NCBI GenBank assembly: GCA_001970955.1 | Contig: MPUH01000377.1 | Coordinates: forward strand, 1-59,401 | DNA from: Stentor coeruleus | Lineage: Eukaryota > Ciliophora > Heterotrichea > Heterotrichida > Stentoridae | Length of the DNA: 59,401 bases | Reading direction: 5' to 3' | In this document: positions 19,902 to 29,577 of the stretch, one piece after another | Layout: each line of letters opens with the position of its first letter | Position numbering within the stretch: position 1 is the first letter of the stretch | Translations under genes and position numbers: made by a program | The notes under the pieces: generated by a model | What the model saw: the letters and a program-made list of their open reading frames with translations, nothing else | What the model was told of the DNA's origin: nothing | Database searches by the model: none

Positions 19902-21060
19902 ATGCCAATTAGCTACTCCATACTTATTATAATGAAAAGGAGTCGTTCTAATTCTTCAAGTGAGTCTGTATCAAAGCAAGATGATGGACATTATCAATGG
20001 CGAATAGGAGAGATTATATGTGAGAAATATACTGTTACTGGGTTTTTGGGGGACGGGACTTTTGGAAGAGTTCTAGAGGTTAAAGACACAGATGGGACAA
20101 AAAAAGCTATTAAAATCATAAGGTCAGTCGAAAGATACGTTGAAGCCGCTAAAATCGAAGCAGAAATCATCCAGAAACTAAACAAGTCTGACCCTGAAAA
20201 CAATTCCCACGTGGTTCGTTTATTTGAGCATTTCCCTCTCGGGAGCAATTACTGTCTGGTTTTCGAGAAACTCGGTATGAGCCTATACGATGTAATCAAA
20301 ATGAATAACTATCAAGGTAAAAACAACATAGGCTTCAGAATGACCCACGTGCAGAAGTTTGCCAAGCAGCTTCTGCAGACCCTAGATTTCTTACACACTT
20401 TAGGTCTGACACACACAGACCTAAAGCCAGAAAATATCCTACTCGTAACAGATCAGTTCGAATGGGACGAAGAAAAAGTAATAGACTTCTAAGCATGCAA
20501 AATACCCAGTAAACTATGATATTCGAGTTATTGACTTCGGCGGATCGACCTTTAATGATGAGCATCACTCTTCAATAATAAATACACGTCAATATAGAGC
20601 TCCAGAAGTCATACTTGGTATATTTTATATAGAATTAGGCTGGGACTCAAGTTCAGATATGTGGTCTTTGGCCTGTATCTTAGTCGAGATATATACTGGA
20701 GAGCTTGTATTCCCAACACATAAAGATTCTGAACATCTTGCTATGATGAGAAAAATACTTGGAACTATACCTAGTTGGATGGGAAGATCTTCTTCAAGAA
20801 GGTTTAGAAAGTATTTTGATAGGGATTATAGGTTGATTTTCCCTGATGGAGCTAAAGAATCAGCGATAAGAAATATTAAGAAGCTACCTAAACTTGAGGT
20901 AAGGAATATTCAGGATTTGATTAGAAGAAGATATGATTATTTTCTAGATTTGATTTATGATCTTTTTGATTATGACCCTTCAAGAAGACCTAAAGCGAGG
21001 GAAGCATTGAGGTATAAGTTTTTTTTTACTGATTATGAAAGAGGTTATAATGGTAGATAG
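19902..21060 (+). CDS. CLK: LAMMER (CLK-family) dual-specificity kinase
   Basis: Three exons (19902-20477, 20494-20617, 20633-21060) give 375 residues, or 365 if the ATG at 19932 is used. Short Ser/Arg N-terminus, then glycine loop LGDGTFGRVLEV, AIK lysine, HTDLKPENILL, and, only after splicing, IRVIDFGGSTFNDEHHSS, the extended DFG region of CLK kinases. The activation end reads TRQYRAPEVILELGW after removal of the second intron. EHLAMMRKILG is the LAMMER signature with one change. LAMMER kinases phosphorylate SR splicing factors, which fits a genome full of tiny introns only as general context. Both splices restore invariant motifs, so the structure is secure. Converges on the zinc-finger gene. 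Confidence 0.95.
20478..20493 (+). other. 16-nt intron 1 of the LAMMER kinase
   Basis: gtaatagacttctaag, ending in AAG rather than TAG. Splicing joins EWDEEK to HAKYPVNYDI and leads into the DFG motif. Confidence 0.88.
20618..20632 (+). other. 15-nt intron 2 of the LAMMER kinase
   Basis: gtatattttatatag. It keeps the frame open, but removal turns VILGIFYIELGW into VILELGW, the conserved family sequence. Confidence 0.93.
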
Positions 21061-21211
21061 ATTAAATTATTGATTTATGGAAAGATTTTTAGGATTTATT
21101 ATTTTTTAAAGGTTTTGATGATTTTTTAAAGAAAAAGTTGTGTGGATTTAGAGGATTTTAGGTTTGGGATATGAAGATTTTTAGGTCGATTATGAAGATA
21201 CTAAGATTTAG

Positions 21212-21997
21212 TTATTTTTTACCTCGCTGTGGACCTTTTATAGGACCATTTCTCATTTGGGCTTTTCTAGCTTTGTCAGCACAGATTGGTATGTGCCTTT
21301 TTGCGGCATCTTCATTAAAAGTTCGGTCACAGTGTGGACAAGGGACAAGCTGCTGCTGTTCGATATCAGATGCTATTTTTTTTGCTGCCTGATATCCTGC
21401 TTCATCTCCAGAAGTGGCCATTCTCGCAGCTTTCATATTCGCCCTAAACTGTTCGCTTTTCAACTTCCACTTTTCATTCTTCGACCCCTTATTCCCAGCC
21501 TGCTGTTTTTTCGGGTCCGGTTTTTTCTTAACAATAGAAAGTTCATCAAGTTCCCTTTGTTCCGATGAAACAAAAGGTTTTCTCTTACTCATAAATACTT
21601 TTTTACAAATATTAATATGCTTTTCTAAAGACTCAGGAAGGAATTTTCTCCCACAATCAGGGCATTCAACCCTTTCATCATTTGAATCAGGAATCGCCCC
21701 TTCAACACCTTCAAAGTTATACTGAGAAAACCCTTTAGAACTGTCTATCGCGACATTATTAGGCTTTTTAAGTGGTGGCCTAACTTGAGGTGATGATGCA
21801 ACAGGTTGAGGTGCTTGTGGGGGTTTATTCTCAGGTTTAAAAACCTTACGATAATTATTACTAGGCTCAGGAGGTACTGAGTTTTGTGTGAAATAAGTTG
21901 GAGGATCTGAAATCATACGTTTTTTTAATAGTTTTAAACAAGCTCTAGCTTGATTAAGTTCTTGTTCTGATACAGGCTTACTTGAACCGAATTTCAT
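21212..21997 (-). CDS. ZC2HC1-like zinc-finger protein
   Basis: A 261-residue protein with two C2HC zinc fingers of the FAM164/ZC2HC1 kind: CPDCGRKFLPESLEKHINIC at about 115-135 and CPHCDRTFNEDAAKRHIPIC at about 220-240. Each has CxxC, then H and C spaced HxxxC. Between them is a basic linker with WKLKSEQFRANMKAAR, also usual for the family. The N-terminal half is proline-rich. ZC2HC1 proteins occur widely in ciliated eukaryotes, and their function is poorly known; a link to cilia is inference. It lies 49 bp downstream of ARL3 on the same strand. Stop TAA. Confidence 0.9.
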   Translation of the reverse strand: MKFGSSKPVSEQELNQARACLKLLKKRMISDPPTYFTQNSVPPEPSNNYRKVFKPENKPPQAPQPVASSPQVRPPLKKPNNVAIDSSKGFSQYNFEGVEGAIPDSNDERVECPDCGRKFLPESLEKHINICKKVFMSKRKPFVSSEQRELDELSIVKKKPDPKKQQAGNKGSKNEKWKLKSEQFRANMKAARMATSGDEAGYQAAKKIASDIEQQQLVPCPHCDRTFNEDAAKRHIPICADKARKAQMRNGPIKGPQRGKK

Positions 21998-22046
21998 ATA
22001 TAATACAAGATCATATTAGACCATAAGTTTTGGTTACTATTAGCTA

Positions 22047-22598
22047 TTATTTCTGAATTGTTTGAACTAACCATTCCATACCTTCTTGTAAACCTTCACC
22101 TGTTTTAGCAGAACTAGCCATAATACACCAAGGACGATCTCTTATTAAATGTAAGTTCATAGTATCTGAAATTTCATCAGCAGGAAGTGCTTGTAAAAGA
22201 TCTTGTTTGTTAGCAAATATTAATGTTGGGACTCCTGCTAGTTTATCATCTTCTAATAATTGTTGAAGCTCTTGATTAGACTCGACTAGACGGTTTCTGT
22301 CAGCACTGTCAATGACGAAAACAAGCCCATTTGTGTGCTCGAAGTAGTTACGCCAGTATGGTCGAATTGTACTTTGTCCACCAATATCCCAAACATTTAA
22401 TTTAAAGCCTTCTTTTACGAGAGATTTGATATTGAAACCTTGAGTGGGCATTATTTGAGTGATATCTTCTTCGGATAAAGCTTTTAGGATTGTTGTTTTG
22501 CCTGCATTGTCAAGTCCTAGAACGAGAATTCTTGCTTCTCTTTCATCTCTTTTGAGGCTTCTTAGTAGAGATAATAGTCCCTATGTAATCGATACCAT
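22047..22598 (-). CDS. ARL3: ARL3-type Arf-like GTPase
   Basis: 178 residues. The coding part of exon 1 is only the ATG (22596-22598); a 15-nt intron (22581-22595) follows and exon 2 runs 22580-22047. The product begins [20 protein letters not shown], matching the ARL3 N-terminal helix. P-loop [12 protein letters not shown], switch [35 protein letters not shown], and SAKTGEG are in place. In switch II the usual GGQR reads GGQS. ARL3 releases lipidated cargo from UNC119/PDE6D carriers inside cilia. Without the splice no in-frame ATG gives the conserved N-terminus. An upstream ATG near 22616 is out of frame if unspliced. Stop TAA. Confidence 0.94.
22581..22595 (-). other. 15-nt intron directly after the ARL3 start codon
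   Basis: gtatcgattacatag on the minus strand. It follows ATG without any other coding base; splicing gives ATG-GGA-CTA-TTA. Confidence 0.9.
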
Positions 22599-23193
22599 TT
22601 AATATTTTATTGGCCATATATTTTTAAAGCATGTCTGATTCAAGATAGAGAAAAGGTATTAATTTTGGTTTAAGGTATGGATGAATGAATAAAAGATAAA
22701 ATTTTATAAGGAATTATGGAAATTAAAGATTTTTTGGATTGAATATAATGGAATGGATTAGAAGGGTTTTTATGGTGTCGGTAATTATTGAGAGAAATTA
22801 ATCGATCGGTTTTTTATATTTGAATTTTAGATTTTTTGTTATGGTTTTGGTATGATTTTTGCTATGAAATATATGAAAGAATTTTTATATTTGAATTTTA
22901 GATTTTTTGTTATGGTTTTGGTATGATTTTTGCTATGAAATATATGAAAGAATTATTATTTGATATGCTGAAATGATAATGAGTTTTAAATTTAAGGGAA
23001 AAGGTGGTTTTTATATTGAGATTATTGTATTATTATTTGATATGCTGAAATGATAATGAGTTTTAAATTTAAGGGAAAAGGTGGTTTTTATAGTGAGATT
23101 ATTGTAAATGATTTTGAATCTTGCTAAGTTTTATAGTCAATACTTAAATTGCCTAAAAACATTAAGGAAATCAATTTTTTGATATGGTTATTA
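22599..23193. other. Intergenic with tandem duplications
   Basis: No gene. It holds the 5' sides of the minus-strand ARL3 gene and the plus-strand gene at 23194. The middle is taken up by two adjoining tandem duplications (22811-23106). Confidence 0.7.
22811..23106. repeat. Two adjoining tandem duplications (71 and 77 nt units)
   Basis: A 71-nt unit is repeated exactly (22811-22881, 22882-22952), followed without a gap by a 77-nt unit repeated with one mismatch (22953-23029, 23030-23106). The units are unrelated. The pattern could be true slippage or two unmarked contig overlaps. Confidence 0.9.
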
Positions 23194-23910
23194 ATGGAAT
23201 ATAATAAGCCAACATATGAGGAAAGTGATCCGTTTACTTTTACAGGAGAGTACAATAAGTGGAGTGATAGAAAACACTATGGCAAAGGAAGAATAGACGA
23301 AAAACTTTCATCAAAACTAAGCTCATCAAAAGAAGACCTTAAATTTGAAAAAATTATGAAAATGATCTTAGAAAGAATCCAGTTTTTTGAAAAACCTGAC
23401 ATAATTCCATACCCATACAACGACCCAGAAGGGGGAATATCTGTGCAAAAAGGGGAATTTGCTAAAGGAGAATATTATAATGAAGAAACTTCCAAACGAG
23501 GCTTAGGCAATTCAAAAAACTCGTTTAAAAACCCCCGGGGAGCTGATCGATCTTCAGGATTTGATGACGAAACTGATGAAAAAAGCACAAAAATGTCAAA
23601 GTCTAGAAAAAAGTCCAATAGTAAATCTTCAAAAAACCTATCTAAAGGGCTTATGCCAAGTAGTTCGCAAAAAGATGCACTTGATATGATAAGTGCTGAT
23701 AGAGGCTCATTAGGAGATACTTTAAAAAGTTCTAAGAAATCATCTAAGACCTCAGATTTTAAAGGCAAAAAAACTGATATGAAAAAGAAAAGCAAAAGTC
23801 CTAATAGGGATAAGAATTTACCTGATTCAAGATATAAGTATGACAATTGTATTGATTGCGAAACTTGTATAAGGGTTCATAGGCACTCTTGGGCAAAGTT
23901 AAATAATTAG
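23194..23910 (+). CDS. Unknown basic Ser/Lys-rich protein
   Basis: A 238-residue protein from ATG at 23194 (MEYNKPTYEE). Residues 1-75 look folded (DPFTFTGEYNKWSDRKHYGK, then a helix EDLKFEKIMKMILERIQFFE). Residues about 95-215 are low complexity with KSS, KSRKKSNSKSS and KKSKSPN runs, typical of a disordered, nuclear or microtubule-binding tail. It ends with CIDCETCIRVHRHSW, where three cysteines and two histidines might bind a metal. I do not recognise a family. Stop TAG. The frame stays open further upstream to 23149 but without another ATG. Confidence 0.75.
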   Translation: MEYNKPTYEESDPFTFTGEYNKWSDRKHYGKGRIDEKLSSKLSSSKEDLKFEKIMKMILERIQFFEKPDIIPYPYNDPEGGISVQKGEFAKGEYYNEETSKRGLGNSKNSFKNPRGADRSSGFDDETDEKSTKMSKSRKKSNSKSSKNLSKGLMPSSSQKDALDMISADRGSLGDTLKSSKKSSKTSDFKGKKTDMKKKSKSPNRDKNLPDSRYKYDNCIDCETCIRVHRHSWAKLNN

Positions 23911-24630
23911 TTAAATATTTTGACTAAGTGGATTGGATTTTTGTGATAAGATTTTTTCTATGAGGTTTTAAGATTATATTTGGTGTTTTGTATTTACATT
24001 TATTTTTCAAATCACTTTTTTCATTCATATCTTATAATAGGATAAAAGTGATTATTAATGAATATTTGAGACTAGCATAAAAAATATGTTATTTAAAGTA
24101 AACCTAACATGTTTTAACAGAAATATGGTTTATAGTTATAGATAATTTTAGTTATTGCAATATACTAACTATAAAAATATTCATAAAATTTTTTAGCTTC
24201 ATTCTTCTTAACAATATCTTATAATCATTAACTTCAACCAAAGCTCCACCACCAAACTCTAATAAATTATCCAACCTAAAAATAAAACTATTCTATCCTA
24301 ACCATTTATAAAACCCATATCATATCCCTCTCTATAAATATTTTCTTATCCCAAATCATATTCCCTCTCCACAATCATCTTCTCATCAAAAACTAAACAA
24401 AACTAATTTTTCCCTAATATAAACAAACTTATCATATTTTCCATAAAAAATATCCAATGCCCATAGCTAAAACCTAAAAAAAACTTATCTCAAGGCCAAA
24501 CCAAATCAAAAACCCACCAAATAAATCCTTTTCACAATAACCTCAAGTAAAACATTTCATAAACCCAAGTTTTTTATCAGCCAAAAATATATTTAAAACT
24601 AAATATGCAGGAAAATCAATTCCAATAATC
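23911..24630. other. Intergenic, strongly skewed 5' flank of the Pumilio gene
   Basis: No gene. 24241-24420 contains about 51 C and 1 G on the plus strand by direct count, the clearest 5'-flank skew in the window. A short upstream frame ATG-CAG-GAA to TAA (24605-24628) precedes the Pumilio ATG and could be a uORF of seven codons. Confidence 0.7.
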
Positions 24631-25938
24631 ATGCTTGAAAAGAAACTAATAGGGAACATCTTAAATGAAGGTGATGACTCTGATGAAGAGATGCTTACAA
24701 GGTATGTAAAAACTAAAAGGTGCGTTTTATTCAATTACGACGAGCTAAATAAGCTACCTGGCAGACCAATCTCAGCTCCAGTCGATTTTGTCCCTTTTTC
24801 AGCAGGAAACACTGTGAAAAGCCCTAAAGAGTCTCATGAAGAAACAAAAATCCCTCCACCTGAAATCAAAGTTCAAGGCAATTTCAACACGAGTGCGCCA
24901 GAATTTGTCCCAAGCTTTAAACCACCTATTTTCGAAAGTAAAAACTCAGCTGTTCTTTCACTTAGAGGAAGGATTTCAGAGCTTGCTAGAGATCAAAGTG
25001 GGTCAAGGTTTTTACAGCAGCAATATGAAGTTGCAACACCTGATGAAAAGCAAATGATTTTTGAAGAAATTCTGACGAATTGCCTTCCGCTTATTGTTGA
25101 TGTTTTTGGGAATTATGTTGTCCAGAAACTTTTTGATTATGGGACGAAGGAACATAAACGTGCTGTAGCTTTGCAGATGCTTGGGAAAATTGTTGATTTA
25201 TCTTTACATACATATGGATGTAGGGTGTTGCAAAAAGTTCTAGAAACGGTTGAGTTTGACCAGAAAAGAATGATTTGCCAAGAGTTTTATGGAAATGTAG
25301 AAAAAGCTGTTGAAGATCAAAATGGGAACCACGTGGTTCAGAAATGCTTAGAAATCCTCCCTTATAATTGTACAAGTTTTATTGTGGACTCAGTTAAATA
25401 TAATACTGTCTATTGGGCAAAACATCAATATGGATGTAGGGTTATACAGAAGATCATTGAGTTTTGCCCAAGAGATCAAATGAATTTAGTTTTTGATGAA
25501 ATTATCCAAAATTCAATTGAAATTAGTAAAGAAAACTATGGAAATTATGTTATACAACATATTCTAGATAAAGGACATCCTCAAGATAGAGAAAGAATTG
25601 TTAATAGCTATAAAGGAAGACTTATTGAACTGAGTAGACACAAATTCGCTAGGTATGATATATATAGTAATGTGATTGAAAAATGCTTTGTTGTTGGTAG
25701 TCCGAGCCAAATAAATGATTTCTCTATTGAAATCTTTGAATCACCTCAAGTAGTTGATCTTATGACAGACAAGTTTGGAAATTTCGTTATACAAAAAGCT
25801 CTTGAAAAGTCAACTGGTAAACTCCAAAGCTTTTTGATAAACAAAGTTAACGAAAAAGCGCATATTATTAGAAACTATAATTTCGGTAAGCATGTTCTGA
25901 ATTGCTTGGAAAAACTCAGAAAGTATAATCCTAGGTAA
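24631..25938 (+). CDS. Pumilio-family (PUF) RNA-binding protein
   Basis: The frame is open for 435 codons, but 25653-25667 is a 15-nt in-frame intron, so the protein is 430 residues. Residues about 110-430 form eight PUF repeats. Base-contact triplets are, in order, SR-Q, NY-Q, CR-Q, NH-Q, CR-Q, NY-Q, SN-E and NF-Q (from SGSRFLQQ, FGNYVVQK, YGCRVLQK, NGNHVVQK, YGCRVIQK, YGNYVIQH, ASNVIEK, FGNFVIQK). This is the code of animal Pumilio except F for Y in repeat 8, so it should bind a UGUANAUA-like site in 3' UTRs and repress or localise mRNAs. The N-terminal 110 residues are short compared with animal proteins. Stop TAA. Confidence 0.96.
   Translation: MLEKKLIGNILNEGDDSDEEMLTRYVKTKRCVLFNYDELNKLPGRPISAPVDFVPFSAGNTVKSPKESHEETKIPPPEIKVQGNFNTSAPEFVPSFKPPIFESKNSAVLSLRGRISELARDQSGSRFLQQQYEVATPDEKQMIFEEILTNCLPLIVDVFGNYVVQKLFDYGTKEHKRAVALQMLGKIVDLSLHTYGCRVLQKVLETVEFDQKRMICQEFYGNVEKAVEDQNGNHVVQKCLEILPYNCTSFIVDSVKYNTVYWAKHQYGCRVIQKIIEFCPRDQMNLVFDEIIQNSIEISKENYGNYVIQHILDKGHPQDRERIVNSYKGRLIELSRHKFARYDIYSNVIEKCFVVGSPSQINDFSIEIFESPQVVDLMTDKFGNFVIQKALEKSTGKLQSFLINKVNEKAHIIRNYNFGKHVLNCLEKLRKYNPR
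25653..25667 (+). other. In-frame 15-nt intron in the Pumilio gene
   Basis: gtatgatatatatag. Unspliced the repeat reads HKFARYDIYSNVIEKC; spliced it reads HKFASNVIEKC, the family sequence. It has no stop, so an ORF search hides it. Confidence 0.93.
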
Positions 25939-26429
25939 TTATCTTCTAAATACTTACATAGAAATGTGTTATATTATAATATTATGCCAGCTTTCACTGA
26001 CTATTTGTATTTTTTTATGCTGTGATAATGAAGAAATAAACTGAAATTTATTATGGTAATGCTAAAGTGCCTATAAATATTTTTTAATAGATTTGTATGT
26101 TTTTTATAAGAAAATAATTTTCATGTTTTATTGTAATTTTAATTCATTTATCATCAAATTTTCATTTAACCCATCATAAAAAACTATAAGTCCACATCCA
26201 CAACTTTATATTTAAAATACACTAAAAACACTATTTCAAATCTTATAATCTCTTAATTCTCCAATTTTTAATATTTATCCAAATCTATAACTCCTAAATT
26301 TTATCAGCTAAACCCAATAAAAAGTATTTAATTAATAAAAAATCTTCTTAAAAACTAGCACTCAACTTATATACAAAACCAAAAATGTTCACTAAAAATA
26401 ATAAAAAAAATTCTATAAATTACGCTGAC
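25939..26429. other. Intergenic between convergent genes
   Basis: No gene. The left part is G/T-biased and the right part (26160-26429) C/A-rich on the plus strand, matching 3' flanks of the plus gene and the minus gene respectively. Confidence 0.6.
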
Positions 26430-27080
26430 TTAAGACTTTTTGTAAACCAATATAACCATTCCACTTTCAATTGAGTAGGATATAAGTGATCTATTGTCTA
26501 CAAGCTCTTTTCCTCCAAAAAACAGTCTTATTTCATTTACTCCGATATCTTTATTTGTATTCAAGTACAAATCTTTCAATTCTTTAACAGTACTTCCATT
26601 ATTTATTTGAATCTCGTCTTCTTTTACAGTAAAGACAGTTCTTAGCTTCAATTTTACAACACTTTCATGAATGACCTTTTTGGCTATCAATTGCATATTT
26701 GGATCTTTGAACCTTATAGGGTCTGATAGAATAAAAGGTGGAAGTTCATATCGATGACCATTTGGGCTTAAGCAAACTGCCATTGTACCGTTTTCTAGGG
26801 CAAATCCACCCATTTCAAGGATTAGCTTCGCTGAAGAAGGTTCAGCTTCTGCTGCTTGACGAAGATAAAGACATGAACTTCTATTATGGCCTCTAAAAGT
26901 TTGCCAAAACTCATTTCTTTTTGCCTGAAGAGCTGAAGGTGTCAAAGTAGCCTCCCAAGCTTTAGTTAATTTTACTCCTTCACCTGAAGTTTTGCCTTCA
27001 ATTTCTGTGTAATCTTTAGCTACACTGAATTTTGGCTGACTGACTTCTACATTTGTATTGCCTGAAGTGCCACATCCCAT
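26430..27080 (-). CDS. UBTD/DC-UbP-like ubiquitin-domain protein
   Basis: A 216-residue protein starting MGCGTSG, so it may be myristoylated at Gly2 and palmitoylated at Cys3. Residues about 45-125 carry the UBTD N-terminal helical domain (LQAKRNEFWQTFRGHNRS and the YELPPFILSDPIRF segment). Residues about 140-216 are ubiquitin-like (VKLKLRTVFTV, ELKDLYL, IRLFFGGKELVDNRSLISYS). It ends LVYKKS without a diglycine, so it is not conjugated. UBTD proteins help pair E2 enzymes with deubiquitinases in animals; that role is by family. Divergent from the Acl4-like gene with 108 bp between the ATGs, so they may share a promoter. Stop TAA. Confidence 0.88.
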   Translation of the reverse strand: MGCGTSGNTNVEVSQPKFSVAKDYTEIEGKTSGEGVKLTKAWEATLTPSALQAKRNEFWQTFRGHNRSSCLYLRQAAEAEPSSAKLILEMGGFALENGTMAVCLSPNGHRYELPPFILSDPIRFKDPNMQLIAKKVIHESVVKLKLRTVFTVKEDEIQINNGSTVKELKDLYLNTNKDIGVNEIRLFFGGKELVDNRSLISYSIESGMVILVYKKS

Positions 27081-27188
27081 TTTTATAATTTATAAACACA
27101 AAAATCTCTTAAATAATATCATCTACTTAAACCTTCTTATCAAAAATCTTGAATATTTTATACAATTCTAAATCATATTTCAAATAAA

Positions 27189-28028
27189 ATGCAATCTGGT
27201 TATTCTAGTTTACAGGAACAAGCTAAAAAATTCCATGAATCCTGTCAACTAGAAGAAGCCCTTCCTCTTTATCGTAAATTATATTCCTCCGCCATATCAT
27301 CTAATTCTCTAACATCTGAGCTTCTAGATGATTATGCTGATTTATGCTCAAGTCTTGGAGATTTTGACCTTTCTATACAGCTTTATACACAAAGTATACA
27401 GTTGTTCCCTTTAGTAAACCCAAGTAAATATTTCTCTTATGCCCAGCTTGTTTGTGGACAAGAGTCTGTAGAAATGTATTTAAAAGGTATTGCCATCAGT
27501 GGTGAAACAGAAAGATCTCAGGTTGCTGCAGCTTATTCAGCTCTTGTTGAGATATATATGACTGATTTATGGTAGGTATTATATAGTGACCACCCTCAAG
27601 CTGAAAACAATTGCGAGGAGTATATCAGAAAAGCTATTGAAACCTATGAACTTTGTATGGATGCATATCTAGCTTTATCTAACCTACGTCTCATTAGGGC
27701 AAGAATCCCAGAAGCCAAAGAAGCTTTACAAAAGCTGAAAATTGTTATAGAAAACTGTGGAACTGAAAATCTTCCATCATGTGACTTCTTATCCCAGGCA
27801 TGTAAAAATGCAATTGAATGTGAAGATTTTGAAATTCTAGAGTTTTTCACAGAAGTCGGCTTAAGTATTGATGAAAGCAACATTGATTTATGCTACCTTC
27901 GAGGTTTTGCCCTTGCGAAACTAGGACATAAAGATGAAGCATTAGATACTTTAAACCAGCTTTTAAGCAAAGATATAAGTCTAGAACTCAAAGAAGCTGC
28001 AGAAGAAATCATATCAACTTTAGATTAA
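27189..28028 (+). CDS. TPR protein, Acl4-like ribosomal-protein chaperone
   Basis: Exons 27189-27571 and 27587-28028 join over a 15-nt intron into 274 residues. The protein is made of TPR-like helical pairs: DLCSSLGDFDLSIQLYTQSI, YFSYAQLVCGQESVEMYLKG, ETYELCMDAYLALSNLRLIR, and near the end LRGFALAKLGHKDEALDTLN. Arrangement, length and the segment around the splice (EIYMTDLCDHPQAE) resemble Acl4, the dedicated chaperone that caps ribosomal protein uL4 on its way to the nucleus. The assignment is by pattern and not certain; a general TPR scaffold is the alternative. The unspliced frame ends with DLW and TAG. Confidence 0.82.
27572..27586 (+). other. 15-nt intron in the Acl4-like gene
   Basis: gtaggtattatatag. 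Splicing removes the TAG after MTDLW and continues with CDHPQAENNCEEY in the same TPR array. Confidence 0.9.
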
Positions 28029-28705
28029 AAACTAAAACTTTATGTAGATATTATAGTATTTAATATAGGAAATAAGTTATAATAATGTGGGGCATATAGT
28101 GATTATTTATGGTTTACTAAAGGTAATAAACAGATTAATAATAAAATTATATAAAACGATAAAAAACTGATTCATTTTGCTATTTCAAGCATTGAGTATT
28201 TCTTATAAATTCAGCTTAAACAAATTAACTTAGAATATTTCAAAAAAATCAAGATAGTAAAATTGTCTTGAAGAAATTCTTAAAGCATATTTTGTGTATA
28301 GAATTTTTGTCTTAGAAAAAATATTCTTATAAAAAACCCCTATGAAGGTATATTTTGCCATTTAATTTTTTAATATAAAGAATATTTATGACTATTTATT
28401 AAGGATTCATATGATGTAGTTGATTTTCACATATAAAGTTTTGTTTTTATATGAAAGCTATAGTGATTTTTAATGTTAATTATGTTTGCATTCAAAAAAA
28501 TACATAGTTTATTAAGTATTGATGTTTATATATAGTCTTACAATTTTAGTCATATCATTTCTAACAATTATATGACTATCATAGTTTAGTTTTGTTTGAA
28601 AAATCAAGCAATTATTAATATTTTATACATAAATAATACCTTTACTTACAAATATTACATATTGAGCATAATGCCTTAAACTTGATGACGCATGATAACT
28701 AGTTA
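28029..28705. other. Intergenic
   Basis: No gene or RNA seen; A/T-rich with modest skew. Confidence 0.5.
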
Positions 28706-28933
28706 ATGGATGTAAATATGGGTTGCTGTAGTATAAATTGTAAGCAAGTGCTTCCGGCAGGTATAAATTTCCATTCTGACTTTGTTTCTGCTGTTAAAAA
28801 CACCCCTAGACCTTCAAAATCTTTTAAAGCTATCAAATTAGACATAAGCCAAAACCCACTTTGGATTAGAAGAGCTAAAGCTTACTTATGGTTAAGAGAA
28901 GAGTCTCATGATGTCACACTTACAGATCGGTAA
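28706..28933 (+). CDS. Small protein with possible acylation motif
   Basis: A 75-codon frame isolated in about 2 kb of otherwise empty sequence. The first ATG gives MDVNMGCCSINC; the second, at 28718, gives MGCCSINC, where Gly2 and the two cysteines form a good myristoyl/palmitoyl signal, so the second may be the real start (71 residues). The rest (KQVLPAGINFHSDFVSAVKN, then NPLWIRRAKAYLWLREESHD) has normal coding composition including three tryptophans or tyrosines in a compact segment. I know no family. Stop TAA. Coding status is likely but not certain. Confidence 0.6.
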   Translation: MDVNMGCCSINCKQVLPAGINFHSDFVSAVKNTPRPSKSFKAIKLDISQNPLWIRRAKAYLWLREESHDVTLTDR

Positions 28934-29227
28934 CTCAGAAAGACTTATAATTTAATCGTCTTAATAATAAACTTTTGACACTCAATTTTTTGAAAATACT
29001 TTATTCATCGAAATTTGAATTGAAATAGCTGGCAAGAATATTGAGTTATTTTTAAAGCTTTCTATTGTAAATTAAAATTGATGTGAATATGCTATGATTT
29101 TTATAAATATAGGTGTTTTTTTGTGTAAATTTTATATCTTTTTTGAATTGAAGATGTGCTTTTTATATATTATTTTGGAAGTGATTTTTATGAAGAACAG
29201 AGGATGACTATCTGAGAAAAAAAAAAT

Positions 29228-29408
29228 TATATTGAAAATGTGTATTTGCTTTATGTAATTTCAATAAAGTATTAGTGATACTTAAGATGATCAACTTTGA
29301 AATAATAGATAATNTTTTTTTTTATATTGAAAATGTGTATTTGTTTTATGTAATTTCAATAAAGTATTAGTGATACTTAAGATGATCAACTTTGAAATAA
29401 TAGATAAT
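29228..29408. repeat. Assembly N at 29314 with duplicated flanks
   Basis: About 87 nt ending at 29313 recur after the N and a short T run, from 29322, with at least one substitution (ttgctttatg against ttgttttatg). Non-coding. Confidence 0.85.
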
Positions 29409-29577
29409 ACATGAAAATGATATTTAGATTAATGGGTCCAATGAAAATATTATATTATGTAAATTGAGATATTTAAATTATAGATTTCNTAGATAATACA
29501 TGAAAATGATATTTAGATTAATGGGTCCAATGAAAATATTATATTATGTAAATTGAGATATTTAAATTATAGATTTC
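29401..29577. repeat. Assembly N at 29489 with duplicated flanks
   Basis: 88 nt at 29401-29488 recur at 29490-29577. Directly follows the previous duplicated junction. Non-coding. Confidence 0.88.
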
